Below, piece by piece: positions 53,452 through 62,494 of a stretch of 64,000 nucleotides of DNA. The number at the start of each line of letters is the position of its first letter. Position 1 is the first letter of the stretch. A model generated the notes under the pieces. The model did not search any database, was not told where the DNA came from, and was given only the letters and a program-made list of their open reading frames with translations. The stretch spans positions 372,001 to 436,000 of the forward strand of contig NZ_JAQMWQ010000002.1 of assembly GCF_030403775.1 (NCBI RefSeq). Reading direction: 5' to 3'. A program made the position numbers and the translations under genes. This DNA comes from Paenibacillus sp. BSR1-1. Its GTDB lineage: Bacteria; Bacillota; Bacilli; Bacillales; Cytobacillaceae.

Positions 53452-56400
53452 ACCTACTCGCTTTATTGTTAGGAAGTCTAGTCGTCTTTGTGATCAGTTT
53501 CATCCTCCTTTATACGGCGAATTATTCTCAGGAACAGCGATATAAACAACTTTTGCTCCCGGCCGCAGCCCTATTCACTTCCATACCTTTACTTCTATTC
53601 GATGATAGTCTCACTCGTTTTTTTGAAAAATTCCTGGATGAAAAGATGTCTAATTTAATACCTTATATTCAGCTGCTACTCAATCTATCGTTTCTGTTTG
53701 CATTTCTGTTTGTAAAATGGTGCTGGAGAATGATGGGGAGGCTGTCTGTACAACAACCGGAACAAAAGCCGATGAAGTACCGCTGGCTAAGCTGGATCGA
53801 TACACTTCCGAAAAAAGCCAAAGCAATCTTCTATCCGGAAGATCTCGTAAATAGAACAAAAACGAAGCTATTTGCGCCGGGAACTGTTTCGCTGGTGTAT
53901 ATCAAAAGCCGGGGACAGATCCTTTTGAAAAAAGAATGGACGTATCTTTCATGGTTTTTCAAATATGCTAGTATTTTTCCCATTGGTTTACTGGTGCTCC
54001 TTATGATAGCCAGTGTATATCATTTATCGTTGATTCAGTATTTGCCAAAATATCCAATAATCTCCATTGTTCTGTTAATGGAGATTTCCTGGTTCTTAAA
54101 TGGGCGAAAGGCGGCTTATAGTGAAGGCTTCATTGATGGGCACGATGCCATCCCAACAAGGCTTGCCTCCTATGAGGAGTTATTTAAACAATACAAGGAA
54201 TTATGGGGAGACCGCTTATTGGCAGATGGAATTATAAAAGAAAATAAGCTTTTTCCTCACCGAACCAATCATTTTTCTTATGAAAATCTCTCGTCTGATC
54301 CTGAGCATCAATTGATTATGAATACCATTTGTGAGGGAATAAAGAAAAGGAACTTGATCATTGATGAGAGCTATACGAGGATGATGTTAGAAATCATCCA
54401 AGAACATGATGTGTTGATTGAGGATGTCATCTACGAGGATTTCTCTTCCTATTTTTTTCCGGCAATGTACCATTTGTTGACGCAAAATAAGAAGATCTTA
54501 CTCATCGCCCATAGCCATAATGCTGCAAAGGAAGCGGTGGAATGGGTAACGAATGGAATTAGCGAAGTAGCCGGGAAAGATCAAGTCTGGAAGGTTAGCA
54601 CTTTTTTAGATGCCCTCGAGCAAAACCTCAATTCCGATGTCTTAGTTGTTTCACCTGATATTTTGCAGGAGAACCGATTCTTGCAATACTTAAGCCAGTT
54701 AGAAAAAACAAAGAGATTGGAAGGCATTATGCTATTACAGGGAGAAAAACTGATTCCGGCCTATTCCACCATTCTGCATTCGTTTAACTTGAATGTAAGG
54801 GAGCTAATTGGCAAAAAACCGCAGTATATCATTTTAACGGAGTGGTATGAAGGATTAGAGCAAGTTATCCGTACGGTCTTGCAATGCGAGCCAAGAGATC
54901 TCGTCGCCTCCTCGAGCATAAGTCAAAATTTACTCTATATGGTTTGGAAAAAAGAAGGAGAACATATATTTCAGCAAACCATCCTTCCGAAGATGTCGCA
55001 CCGGCAATTAGAAGCGGAAGTGGTATTATCTTTGCCAGCTATAAAGGCAAATATTGAACCCGTTCACTTCATCCATCAGCGGAAGACCACTGTGAAAGAA
55101 AGCATACAGGAAATCATGGATGCGAAGTCGGCGTTATTTGAGCTTGGATTTGATTTAGATACGTTGGATCATTTTTCAAAAAGGATGAGAATCCATGATC
55201 GAAATCTTTCCATTCCTAGTGATGATTTCTCCTTTCTACTCATTCGAGACCATCACTATAATTTAGTCGATCGGTTGAATATGTGGAAAGGTGCCGGTAA
55301 AATGGCCTCCTTTGTCCATATCGTATCCCCGCCTTATTTAATTCGGGATTATTTAGCAGACCAGTTAGAATTTTATATGAGCACCAATAGGACCATTGCT
55401 CCATTGGCTCCACGCTTATCCCAATCAGTTTGGAGCCTTGCCTTTTACCTTTTAGAGCGATTATGTCATTTTTACCTGAACGAAGAAGAAATAAAGAACT
55501 ACTTAAGTAAGGCGAAAATATATTCCTACCGCTCGGTAGTAGAAGGTGTTCACGAGTTATTCTCGATCGCTTTTGGTCCTAAATTGGCCTACCGATTGAA
55601 TATCGAATCTAGAGAGTTAGTAAAGTTTGACCGCACGAAAAGGGATTTTATAAGGCAGACTCAATTTCGGATTCCGTATACAGCTAAGGAAAAGATTTTA
55701 CCAACAGGGTTCCGTTTTATTGAGATCAGGCATAACAACAAGTGCATTTCGGAGATTTTTGAAGGGCATTTCTATCAACAATACCTGCCGGGCCAATTTC
55801 ATTCGTTTAATGGGGAACTCTACAAAATCCAAAAGGTCGATCTGGAGCAAGGAGTCGTGGAAGTCAGCTTTGAACCGCTTTTTGAGCAGAAATATTACCG
55901 GCCTAGAATGGAATATCAAATACGTAAGTTGATAGATGCAGGCTGCCCTGAGAATAAAACCATTTCATTTGACCGGGTGGAGGTCAGCCTTCGAGAGATG
56001 CAGGCGGATGTCAGAGTTTACACATGCGGTTATGTGGAATTAAGTCAAATGTTGAATCTAAAATCGATGAAGGTTCATTCCTTCCATCAAGATGAAGAGA
56101 TAATAAGGCAGTACGAGAACGGCCATCTACTTAGAATGGTGATTCGTTCAAAAGAGGGAACGATTCAAAACCCGGCTCAAATTAAATTTACGCTCACATT
56201 ATTATTGAATGAGTTGTTTTTGTCTTTATTTCCGGAAACACATCATTTTGTGAAGGTTTGTACCCAATTAGATGGTTCATTTTTTGATGAGACAGACACC
56301 ATATCTAAAAAGTTACAACTGATTACACCTTCCTTCCGGATGGATGGTGAGACGGAAGACGAAGGGCAGATTATCATATATATGATAGAGGATTCTCCTG

Positions 56401-57293
56401 TCCACCTTGGAATTTTAGATGCGATTCGCAATAATTGGGAACATATCTTTGATATTCTAAATGACTATTTGTATTGGTTATCAAATGAGAGTAACGGGAC
56501 TAGTCATTACCTTCATTTTGGTTATGACAGGTATCCAACCGAACTTGCCTTACGTGAAACCTATTTAATGATCGATGAGCTGTTAACAAGGAAAAAACTG
56601 CGGGAAGTACGAACAGAATATCTCGGACGGTTACAAGATCGTGACAACCTAAAAATGAGCGGCGGCGTTACTCAATGTGTGTTCTGTGGAAATGTGTTTT
56701 CTTCCACTCAAATTCATCAACTCGATGATGGCAGGCAAAGATGTTTTACCTGTAATGAGACAGCCATTGACGATGTTTTACAGGTTGAGCCACTCTATAA
56801 CCAAGTTCGTCAATTATTCACTGAATTATTTTTAGTACCTTTGCCAGCAGATATAGAGCTGTCAGTGGTAAGTGCAGCCGAGATCCACAAGATAAGCGGC
56901 TTACCTTTTATTCCGGAAGCGGGGCAGCCTCGTTTAACCGGGAAAGCAAGCATGGATGTTCATGGAAAGCTTAAAGTATTTGTAGAAAATGGGTCCCCAA
57001 AAATCTATACGCTCGCTACTTTAGCCCATGAATTGACACATATTTGGCAGTTTGAAAATTTAGAGGTGGAAAAGCTAACGCATGAAGAGATTGAAGGATT
57101 TGCCTCATGGGTCGAAGTACACATGATGACCCATCTGGGAGAAATCCCTTACGCCAACCTGCTGAAACAACAACTCTTAAACCGGGAAGATGAATACGGC
57201 AGGGGTTATCGTCTCATCGTTGAAAAATTAGCTAGACAATCAGATACGGCTAATCCATTTGAGTTGTATGCTGCTGAAGAGGTTGGGATGTAA
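53448..57293 (+). CDS. Large membrane protein with degenerate helicase-like region, Zn knuckles and HExxH peptidase
   Basis: 1281 residues, overlapping the previous gene by four bases. Several N-terminal helices (LLALLLGSLVVFVISFILLY and others to residue 215). Residues about 290-560 hold alternating strands and helices (KKILLIAHSHNAAKEAVEWV, SDVLVVSPDIL) that recall SF2 helicase domains without the catalytic motifs; this is only a resemblance. At 1077-1102 two CxxC pairs (CVFC, CFTC) form a likely zinc site, and at 1194-1198 HELTH with E1216 (EGFASW) forms a gluzincin-like metallopeptidase. The zinc-knuckle plus HExxH plus EGF..W order recalls DA1-type peptidases. Confidence 0.78.
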   Translation: MNLLALLLGSLVVFVISFILLYTANYSQEQRYKQLLLPAAALFTSIPLLLFDDSLTRFFEKFLDEKMSNLIPYIQLLLNLSFLFAFLFVKWCWRMMGRLSVQQPEQKPMKYRWLSWIDTLPKKAKAIFYPEDLVNRTKTKLFAPGTVSLVYIKSRGQILLKKEWTYLSWFFKYASIFPIGLLVLLMIASVYHLSLIQYLPKYPIISIVLLMEISWFLNGRKAAYSEGFIDGHDAIPTRLASYEELFKQYKELWGDRLLADGIIKENKLFPHRTNHFSYENLSSDPEHQLIMNTICEGIKKRNLIIDESYTRMMLEIIQEHDVLIEDVIYEDFSSYFFPAMYHLLTQNKKILLIAHSHNAAKEAVEWVTNGISEVAGKDQVWKVSTFLDALEQNLNSDVLVVSPDILQENRFLQYLSQLEKTKRLEGIMLLQGEKLIPAYSTILHSFNLNVRELIGKKPQYIILTEWYEGLEQVIRTVLQCEPRDLVASSSISQNLLYMVWKKEGEHIFQQTILPKMSHRQLEAEVVLSLPAIKANIEPVHFIHQRKTTVKESIQEIMDAKSALFELGFDLDTLDHFSKRMRIHDRNLSIPSDDFSFLLIRDHHYNLVDRLNMWKGAGKMASFVHIVSPPYLIRDYLADQLEFYMSTNRTIAPLAPRLSQSVWSLAFYLLERLCHFYLNEEEIKNYLSKAKIYSYRSVVEGVHELFSIAFGPKLAYRLNIESRELVKFDRTKRDFIRQTQFRIPYTAKEKILPTGFRFIEIRHNNKCISEIFEGHFYQQYLPGQFHSFNGELYKIQKVDLEQGVVEVSFEPLFEQKYYRPRMEYQIRKLIDAGCPENKTISFDRVEVSLREMQADVRVYTCGYVELSQMLNLKSMKVHSFHQDEEIIRQYENGHLLRMVIRSKEGTIQNPAQIKFTLTLLLNELFLSLFPETHHFVKVCTQLDGSFFDETDTISKKLQLITPSFRMDGETEDEGQIIIYMIEDSPVHLGILDAIRNNWEHIFDILNDYLYWLSNESNGTSHYLHFGYDRYPTELALRETYLMIDELLTRKKLREVRTEYLGRLQDRDNLKMSGGVTQCVFCGNVFSSTQIHQLDDGRQRCFTCNETAIDDVLQVEPLYNQVRQLFTELFLVPLPADIELSVVSAAEIHKISGLPFIPEAGQPRLTGKASMDVHGKLKVFVENGSPKIYTLATLAHELTHIWQFENLEVEKLTHEEIEGFASWVEVHMMTHLGEIPYANLLKQQLLNREDEYGRGYRLIVEKLARQSDTANPFELYAAEEVGM

Positions 57294-57304
57294 AAGATTC
57301 CACA

Positions 57305-57356
57305 GGGACGGTTCTCATGGCTCAAAATATGTTCGTGCAGACCAGAAGAACCGTCC
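57305..57356 (+). repeat. Dispersed repeat, copy C
   Basis: GGGACGGTTCTCATGGCTCAA at 57305 and AGAACCGTCC at 57347-57356; GGACGGTTCT and AGAACCGTCC are perfect 10-base arms. It lies 11 bases after the operon's last stop. Confidence 0.82.
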
Positions 57357-57361
57357 AAATA

Positions 57362-57387
57362 AAAAAGACTCCAACTGGAGTCTTTTT
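57362..57387. terminator. Terminator of the tubulin-like operon
   Basis: AAAAAGACTCC and GGAGTCTTTTT, 4-nt loop; usable from both sides, so it may also end the converging YjcZ-like gene. Confidence 0.88.
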
Positions 57388-57419
57388 CATATTCCAAACG
57401 ACTTACCCTGCCCCATCTA

Positions 57420-57548
57420 TTAGATGAAGGACGCTCCTACAATGATAAGAAGTATGAACAATACTACGATTAAAACAAAGCTGTTGCCAAAGAAACCTCC
57501 GTAGCCATAACCTCCGTAGCCATAACCGCCGCATCCGAATCCAAACAT
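57420..57548 (-). CDS. YjcZ-family small sporulation protein (42 aa)
   Basis: 42 residues from ATG 57548 behind AAAGGGTGGTG. The head is a Gly/Tyr repeat ([16 protein letters not shown]) and the tail [19 protein letters not shown] is the YjcZ hydrophobic core, nearly the same as in the gene at 26545. Too short for default gene finders. Probably a sporulation-specific membrane or coat component. Confidence 0.88.
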   Translation of the reverse strand: MFGFGCGGYGYGGYGYGGFFGNSFVLIVVLFILLIIVGASFI

Positions 57549-58102
57549 ATTTATCACCACCCTTTATTTTTCTAAAGAGAAAACCTTTTCCATATATATA
57601 TATTTTTTTAGAGATGTAGCGATTGGACAAACATCATAGTGACAAAAAAAATCAGTGTTTTCTTTAAAAGTAAAGAGACGTCTGCAATACGGGCAAACGT
57701 CTCTTTGGAGGTAAATATCTATGTCTTTGGCGGTGGCAATAATAATATATGTCAGATTATTAAAATGGAGTGGACAAGTGCTGATTTTTAGTAATTTAAA
57801 GTAACAAATCAACCTATCATAAAGGTGCTCGTTCGCTTTAGTCCTCAAAAACGGAATGTTTGGCGTTCAAAATATCTCAACCAATTTGGTTTGGGTCCTT
57901 TTTTAATCAGTGATCAGTGCTTACTGTAATGAAGAAACATTTTCCGATAATGAAATAGGCTTTTACATCAGTAACAAGGACCTAAAAAGAATCATAATTT
58001 GTTTAAGAGAGTACGAGAAGGAGCCTACATGGGTTCACTAAAAAAATTCAAGTCTCTTTACAGGTGGATAACCTGATTATAAATAGCAAAGGGGAGGAAA
58101 AA
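57549..58102. other. Region between YjcZ-like gene and the bacteriocin precursor
   Basis: No secure gene. A hairpin with AAAGAGACGT and ACGTCTCTTT arms spans 57671-57705. Immediately after it GGAGG leads to ATG 57721 and a 27-codon frame. A minus-strand frame across the same hairpin carries a CPYC...C motif but has no ribosome site. A second ATG at 58029 with GAAGGAGCC opens a 15-codon frame. The precursor promoter should lie between 57900 and 58050. Confidence 0.5.
57721..57804 (+). CDS. Possible 27-residue peptide
   Basis: ATG 57721 has a very good GGAGG seven to eight bases upstream. The product is one hydrophobic/basic stretch (SLAVAIIIYVRLLKW and on). It sits right after a hairpin. It could be a real membrane peptide or chance; no further support. 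Confidence 0.25.
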   Translation: MSLAVAIIIYVRLLKWSGQVLIFSNLK

Positions 58103-58408
58103 ATGCAGAATTTCCAAAATGATCTTCAATCGTTAGGGATGGATCCTTACCAAGTGGGTCAGTTAGTTCCTATGGATTATACTCAAGATCCTAGCTTATT
58201 ATTTGCCGACAGGCGTTGTGGTGGCTGTGGTGGCTTTGGTCGTTGCGGCGGCTTTGGTCGTTGCGGTGGCTTTATGTGCGGTGGGTTTGGCCGTTGCGGT
58301 GGCTTTGGCCGTTGTGGTGGCTTTGGCAGCTGCTTTGGTTTTAGTTGTTTTGGTATTGGTTTTAGCTGTTTTGGTATTGGTTTTAGCTGTTTCGGTTTCT
58401 GGTGGTAG
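58103..58408 (+). CDS. TOMM bacteriocin precursor (heterocycloanthracin/sonorensin family)
   Basis: 101 residues from ATG 58103, eight bases behind AAAGGGGAGG; the longer GTG frame is rejected. The leader MQNFQNDLQSLGMDPYQVGQ matches the family's N-terminal pattern. The core, from residue 37, has 11 cysteines at 39, 42, 48, 54, 59, 65, 71, 77, 82, 89 and 96: first CGGFGR-type repeats, then SCFGIGF-type repeats with Ser-Cys pairs, ending FWW. Cysteines (and serines) would be cyclised to thiazoles (oxazoles) by the downstream enzymes. A cleavage site is not obvious; it may lie near DRR. Unlike B. anthracis, where the precursor is reported unlinked, it sits next to its enzymes. Confidence 0.88.
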   Translation: MQNFQNDLQSLGMDPYQVGQLVPMDYTQDPSLLFADRRCGGCGGFGRCGGFGRCGGFMCGGFGRCGGFGRCGGFGSCFGFSCFGIGFSCFGIGFSCFGFWW

Positions 58409-58425
58409 AAAAAAATTATTGAAAA

Positions 58426-58456
58426 AAATGCCTCTGAAACAGGGGCATTTCTTTTT
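58426..58456 (+). terminator. Hairpin between precursor and maturation genes
   Basis: AAATGCCTCTG and CAGGGGCATTT with an AAA loop, then CTTTTTT. It would let the precursor be made in excess over the enzymes. Confidence 0.82.
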
Positions 58457-58594
58457 TAGCGAACCACAAGTCCGACTCTTCAAAATAAGTGCTTGCCAAT
58501 CGGCAAGTTGGCTTTATTTACTCATATTGGACAAATAAAAGTACATAAACTGATAGTGCATATCTACGAATAGTTTGAACGAAGGAGGAGCTGA

Positions 58595-60532
58595 ATGTCA
58601 GAGCTAAACACATATTCACGTCTAAAGGTGAAAAGGGATACCTTTTATTTACCTGATCCACAAGGTGGTGTGTATTTTAGAAATAATCAAAGTTCATTCC
58701 GTTTGGAAGGCGGTACCATCTATCAATGGATTGAAAAACTGATGCCAATGTTCAACGGGGAGCAATCATTAGAACACATAACAGAAGGATTAACTCCCCC
58801 ATATCGTAACAGGGTATATGAGATTGGAGAAACATTGTACAAGAATGGTTTTGTTCGAGATGTAAGCCAAGATCATCCCCACCAATTAAATAGCAGCATT
58901 CTCGAAAAATATGGTTCACAAATTGAATTTATCGAGAATTTTGTAGATTCCGGTCCGTACCGTTTTCAACAGTACCGACAGTCTAAAGTTTTGGCTGTTG
59001 GCTCTGGATCCTTTTTGGTTTCATTGGCAGATGCCCTGCTTGAATCTGGGCTTCCGAAATTCCATTTCATGATGACGGATTCGGTACCTGCAAATGAGGT
59101 ACGGATTCATGAACTCGTTCAAAATGCCCGCAACGATGACTCTGAGGTGATGGTGGAACAAATACCATATCACTCTGATGGCGGGAATTTTTGGCAAGAA
59201 GCAGTAAAGCCCTATGATTGGATCTTATATATCTCTCAAGATGGAAATGAAAAAGAGCTTAGGGAGCTAAATAGGGTGTGCAAAGAGGAGCGGAAGGTAT
59301 TTGTACCGGCCATCTGCTTAGATCAAGTGGGGCTTGCTGGTCCAGTGGTTCATCCTGAATCAGAGGGATGCTGGGAATCCGCATGGCGCCGAATCCATCA
59401 ATCTTTCTTGCAGTTAGACCGACAGCAGCCATCTTCTTCGGGAACAGCCGGAGCGATTCTTGCCCATGTCATGGTATTTGAATTTTTTAAAAAGGCTGTA
59501 GACATAGCAGACTCCAATCAGAGTACCCAATTTTACAATCTTAATCTTGAAACACTGGAAGGAGACTGGATTTCATTTATCCCCCATCCATTGGTTGCGA
59601 ATTATGATGTTTCGCCTCGACTACTGGAAGATCTCGATGTAGGTTTAGAGCAAGAAGAGAGTGAAAAGGATCCAAATCATAACCTCTTGGAATATTTCAA
59701 TCTATTAACTTCTGTAGAAACAGGTATCTTCCATATCTGGGAAGAACGAGACCTGAAACAGCTTCCTCTATCACAGTGCTATGTTCAAGCCGTTAATCCA
59801 GTTTCAGAAGGACCGGCAACTCTCCTGCCGGAGGTGATCTGCTCTGGATTAACCCATGAAGAAGCAAGAAGGGAAGCAGGACTTACAGGTATAGAAATGT
59901 ATGTCTCACAAATGATAAAGGAACTCACAGATCGGAAAAATAGTGTGAATATTCACAATCGATTCATGGGCGTAGGTGCGGGAGAAACAATCGAAGAGGC
60001 AGTTTGTCGAGGTCTTCAGGCCTATATTGATGAAGAATTGAGACAAAGAAAGGCCAATCATAACAGCACGATTTATCAAATTCCACTGGGTTCGATAGAA
60101 GATCAACAGTGCCGATTATATTTAAATGCCTTGACTACCTTAAATGGTGCACCGACAATCGGCTTGAAAGAGGATATTCTAGGATTCCCTGTCATCGGGG
60201 TACGATCAAATGGCCGTTGGTACACAAGGGCAGGTTTAAATACGGCATTGGCGTTACGGTATTCCTTACAACAGGCGCTGTTGGATGCGCAAAACGAGTT
60301 GAATGTTGCCGATAGGGAAATGGAGTCAGCTGTTTTTCTGAAAGAAAAGAAATTTAAGCTCGAGATCCCCTCATGTGCAGAAATAACAAAATTGGAGTTA
60401 TTGCAATCTTCTTTACAGGTGTTGAACAGAAGGAACAAACAGCTATTTATCTATGATCTTGCGTTCGAACCTTTTTTAAAACAAGGTTTGGCAGGAGTGT
60501 ATGGTGTACAGGTGCGAGAGGGGGAATCCTGA
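58595..60532 (+). CDS. Thiazole-containing bacteriocin maturation protein (ThiF-like)
   Basis: 645 residues from ATG 58595 behind AAGGAGGAG. N-terminal region YSRLKVKRDTFYLPDPQGGV and a degenerate nucleotide-binding segment KVLAVGSGSFLVSLADALLE typical of E1/ThiF-like partners; the C-terminal half is a helix-rich region shared with TOMM proteins of the ocin_ThiF_like family. Such proteins occur beside the cyclodehydratase in heterocycloanthracin clusters and probably help bind the precursor. The stop overlaps the next start by one base. Exact activity unproven. Confidence 0.88.
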   Translation: MSELNTYSRLKVKRDTFYLPDPQGGVYFRNNQSSFRLEGGTIYQWIEKLMPMFNGEQSLEHITEGLTPPYRNRVYEIGETLYKNGFVRDVSQDHPHQLNSSILEKYGSQIEFIENFVDSGPYRFQQYRQSKVLAVGSGSFLVSLADALLESGLPKFHFMMTDSVPANEVRIHELVQNARNDDSEVMVEQIPYHSDGGNFWQEAVKPYDWILYISQDGNEKELRELNRVCKEERKVFVPAICLDQVGLAGPVVHPESEGCWESAWRRIHQSFLQLDRQQPSSSGTAGAILAHVMVFEFFKKAVDIADSNQSTQFYNLNLETLEGDWISFIPHPLVANYDVSPRLLEDLDVGLEQEESEKDPNHNLLEYFNLLTSVETGIFHIWEERDLKQLPLSQCYVQAVNPVSEGPATLLPEVICSGLTHEEARREAGLTGIEMYVSQMIKELTDRKNSVNIHNRFMGVGAGETIEEAVCRGLQAYIDEELRQRKANHNSTIYQIPLGSIEDQQCRLYLNALTTLNGAPTIGLKEDILGFPVIGVRSNGRWYTRAGLNTALALRYSLQQALLDAQNELNVADREMESAVFLKEKKFKLEIPSCAEITKLELLQSSLQVLNRRNKQLFIYDLAFEPFLKQGLAGVYGVQVREGES

Positions 60533-62472
60533 TGGCTGCCCAGATTCTTATTGAGGGACAGGGATTATTAGCGGATTTTGTCTCTGATCAATTGTCCCTC
60601 AGCTATCACGTTAAGCGTCAAAGCCAATTAGAAGAAATCCCTGAAGACATAGAATTCGCGATTGTCCTAAACGATGCCTGGAATCCTTTGGATCATAAGA
60701 ATGCGGAAGAAAGATTCAGGGAAACAGGAATACCGTGGCTTCGAGGATTTATTTCCTTTGGGGAGGGGATCATCGGTCCAATCGTACGTCCCGATAGACC
60801 GGGATGTTCGCGTTGTGCTGACATCAGGCGCGTAATAGCTGGACCCGATCGCCGTGAGATGTGGGGATTTCAGATGAGCAGGGTTAGAGGAGAAGGTGGA
60901 ATAAGGGATGCTTGGGCATCACGAACGGGTCTAGCGCAAATCGCCGCGTTGATATGCAGCGAAGTACAAAAAGTTTTTCAAGGGGAACCCAGCCATTTGG
61001 AAGAAAGAGTTTTCATTACGAACCTGAGGACGTTAACGAACTCTCTCCATCCATTCTTGCCAGATCCATTATGCCCCATCTGCAGTCCATTACCGGATGA
61101 CACACCGGAGTTGGCTCAAATCAAGTTGGAATCCAGTCCTAAAATAAATGGTATGGGTTATCGCACACGTTCGATGGAGGAATTGAAACCGTTCCTCGTC
61201 AAGGATTACCTCGATTATCGCAGTGGGGTGATGAATGGTAAAATGCAGGATTTCTCGCTGCCGTTCGCGGATGTATTAATAAACATGCCGCTGTTTGAAG
61301 GGGATGAGGGAGTAGCGGGAAGGTCTAATTCTTATGAAATGAGCGAGCTGACTGCTATTTTGGAAGGCTTGGAACGATATTGCGGGATTGAGCCGCGAGG
61401 AAAAAGAAAGATCGTTCGTGATAGCTATCACAATTTAGAAAAAATAGCATTAAATCCAGCAACAGTAGGTTTACATGAAAAAGAACATTATAAAAAGCCT
61501 CGTTTTCCGTTTAAAGCCTTTCATCCAGATACCCCGATGAATTGGGTCTGGGGCTATTCGTTCTTACAAGAGCGTCCTATTTTGGTACCGGAGTTACTAG
61601 CCTATTACAGTTTGGGTTTTGGGGAGTGTTTTGTTTATGAAACCTCTAATGGATGTGCATTAGGGGGAAGTTTAGAGGAAGCGATTTTCCATGGGATCAT
61701 GGAAGTCGTTGAGCGGGATTCCTTCTTGTTAACCTGGTATGCTAAACTTCCTCTGCCGCGCCTTGACCTTCATTCTGCCGACGATAAGGAATTACGGCTG
61801 ATGGTCGACCGAGTACATGAAGTGACAGGATATGATCTTCATTTTTACAATTCGACGATGGAGCATGGAATTCCAAGCGTATGGGCAGCAGCAAAAAACA
61901 GAACATCCAAGGGGCTAAACCTGATTTGTGCAGCCGGAGCAAACCCTGATCCTGTAAGAGCCGTAAAAAGCACGATTTACGAGCTTGCAGGAATGATGGG
62001 TAAACAAGACGAAAAATTGGAAATAAACCGGCAGAAATATGTAGATATGCTGCACGATCCGTTCGCAGTACGTACGATGGAGGATCATGGACTGCTGTAC
62101 GGTCTTCCTGAAGCGGAAGAACGGCTGGATTTTATATTAGATGATAAGCGTCCATTACGTACGTTTGCTGAGGAATTCAAGCAGCCTCCAGCCAATTCTG
62201 ATTTGAAGGATGATCTATTGGATATTTTAAACAGATTCCGCCGCTTAAACCTAGAAGTCATAGTGGTTAATCAAACAACACCAGTGATAGAACGGAACGG
62301 ATTATTCTGTGTAAAGGTTTTAATTCCAGGAATGTTACCAATGACGTTTGGTCATCACCTTACCCGTGTGAAAGGGCTGGAGAGGGTACTCAAAGTACCG
62401 ATGGAGCTAGGATTTAAGAAGACACCGTTATCATACGAACAACTAAATCCATATCCTCATCCATTTCCATAA
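60532..62472 (+). CDS. TOMM cyclodehydratase: leader-binding domain fused to YcaO
   Basis: 646 residues. The first 200 are the E1-like leader-binding part with two zinc knuckles, GCSRCADIRR and PLCPICSPLP. The rest is a YcaO domain: LEEAIFHGIMEVVERDSFLL with ATP-binding Glu residues, GLERYCGIEPRGKR earlier, and RPLRTFAEEF. It ends in PHPFP, the PxPxP motif typical of TOMM YcaO enzymes. It uses ATP to activate amides and cyclise core Cys/Ser to azolines. Translationally coupled to the gene before it. Confidence 0.93.
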   Translation: MAAQILIEGQGLLADFVSDQLSLSYHVKRQSQLEEIPEDIEFAIVLNDAWNPLDHKNAEERFRETGIPWLRGFISFGEGIIGPIVRPDRPGCSRCADIRRVIAGPDRREMWGFQMSRVRGEGGIRDAWASRTGLAQIAALICSEVQKVFQGEPSHLEERVFITNLRTLTNSLHPFLPDPLCPICSPLPDDTPELAQIKLESSPKINGMGYRTRSMEELKPFLVKDYLDYRSGVMNGKMQDFSLPFADVLINMPLFEGDEGVAGRSNSYEMSELTAILEGLERYCGIEPRGKRKIVRDSYHNLEKIALNPATVGLHEKEHYKKPRFPFKAFHPDTPMNWVWGYSFLQERPILVPELLAYYSLGFGECFVYETSNGCALGGSLEEAIFHGIMEVVERDSFLLTWYAKLPLPRLDLHSADDKELRLMVDRVHEVTGYDLHFYNSTMEHGIPSVWAAAKNRTSKGLNLICAAGANPDPVRAVKSTIYELAGMMGKQDEKLEINRQKYVDMLHDPFAVRTMEDHGLLYGLPEAEERLDFILDDKRPLRTFAEEFKQPPANSDLKDDLLDILNRFRRLNLEVIVVNQTTPVIERNGLFCVKVLIPGMLPMTFGHHLTRVKGLERVLKVPMELGFKKTPLSYEQLNPYPHPFP

Positions 62473-62494
62473 TTGAAGAGTAGGAGGTTTAAGT

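Noticed and set aside
57564..57848. Minus-strand frame with a CPYC and later Cys residues, zinc-finger-like
   Set aside because: The Cys part lies on an inverted repeat, the start has no ribosome site, and the first half is random in composition. Kept only as a note.
58029..58076. 15-codon frame with a good ribosome site upstream of the bacteriocin precursor
   Set aside because: Too short to judge; may be a leader peptide but no sign of attenuation structure beside it.
58199..58538. Other frames over the bacteriocin core (Ala/Val-rich and Thr/Lys-rich)
   Set aside because: Shadows of the repetitive core; the Cys/Gly/Phe frame has the leader, start site and family match.
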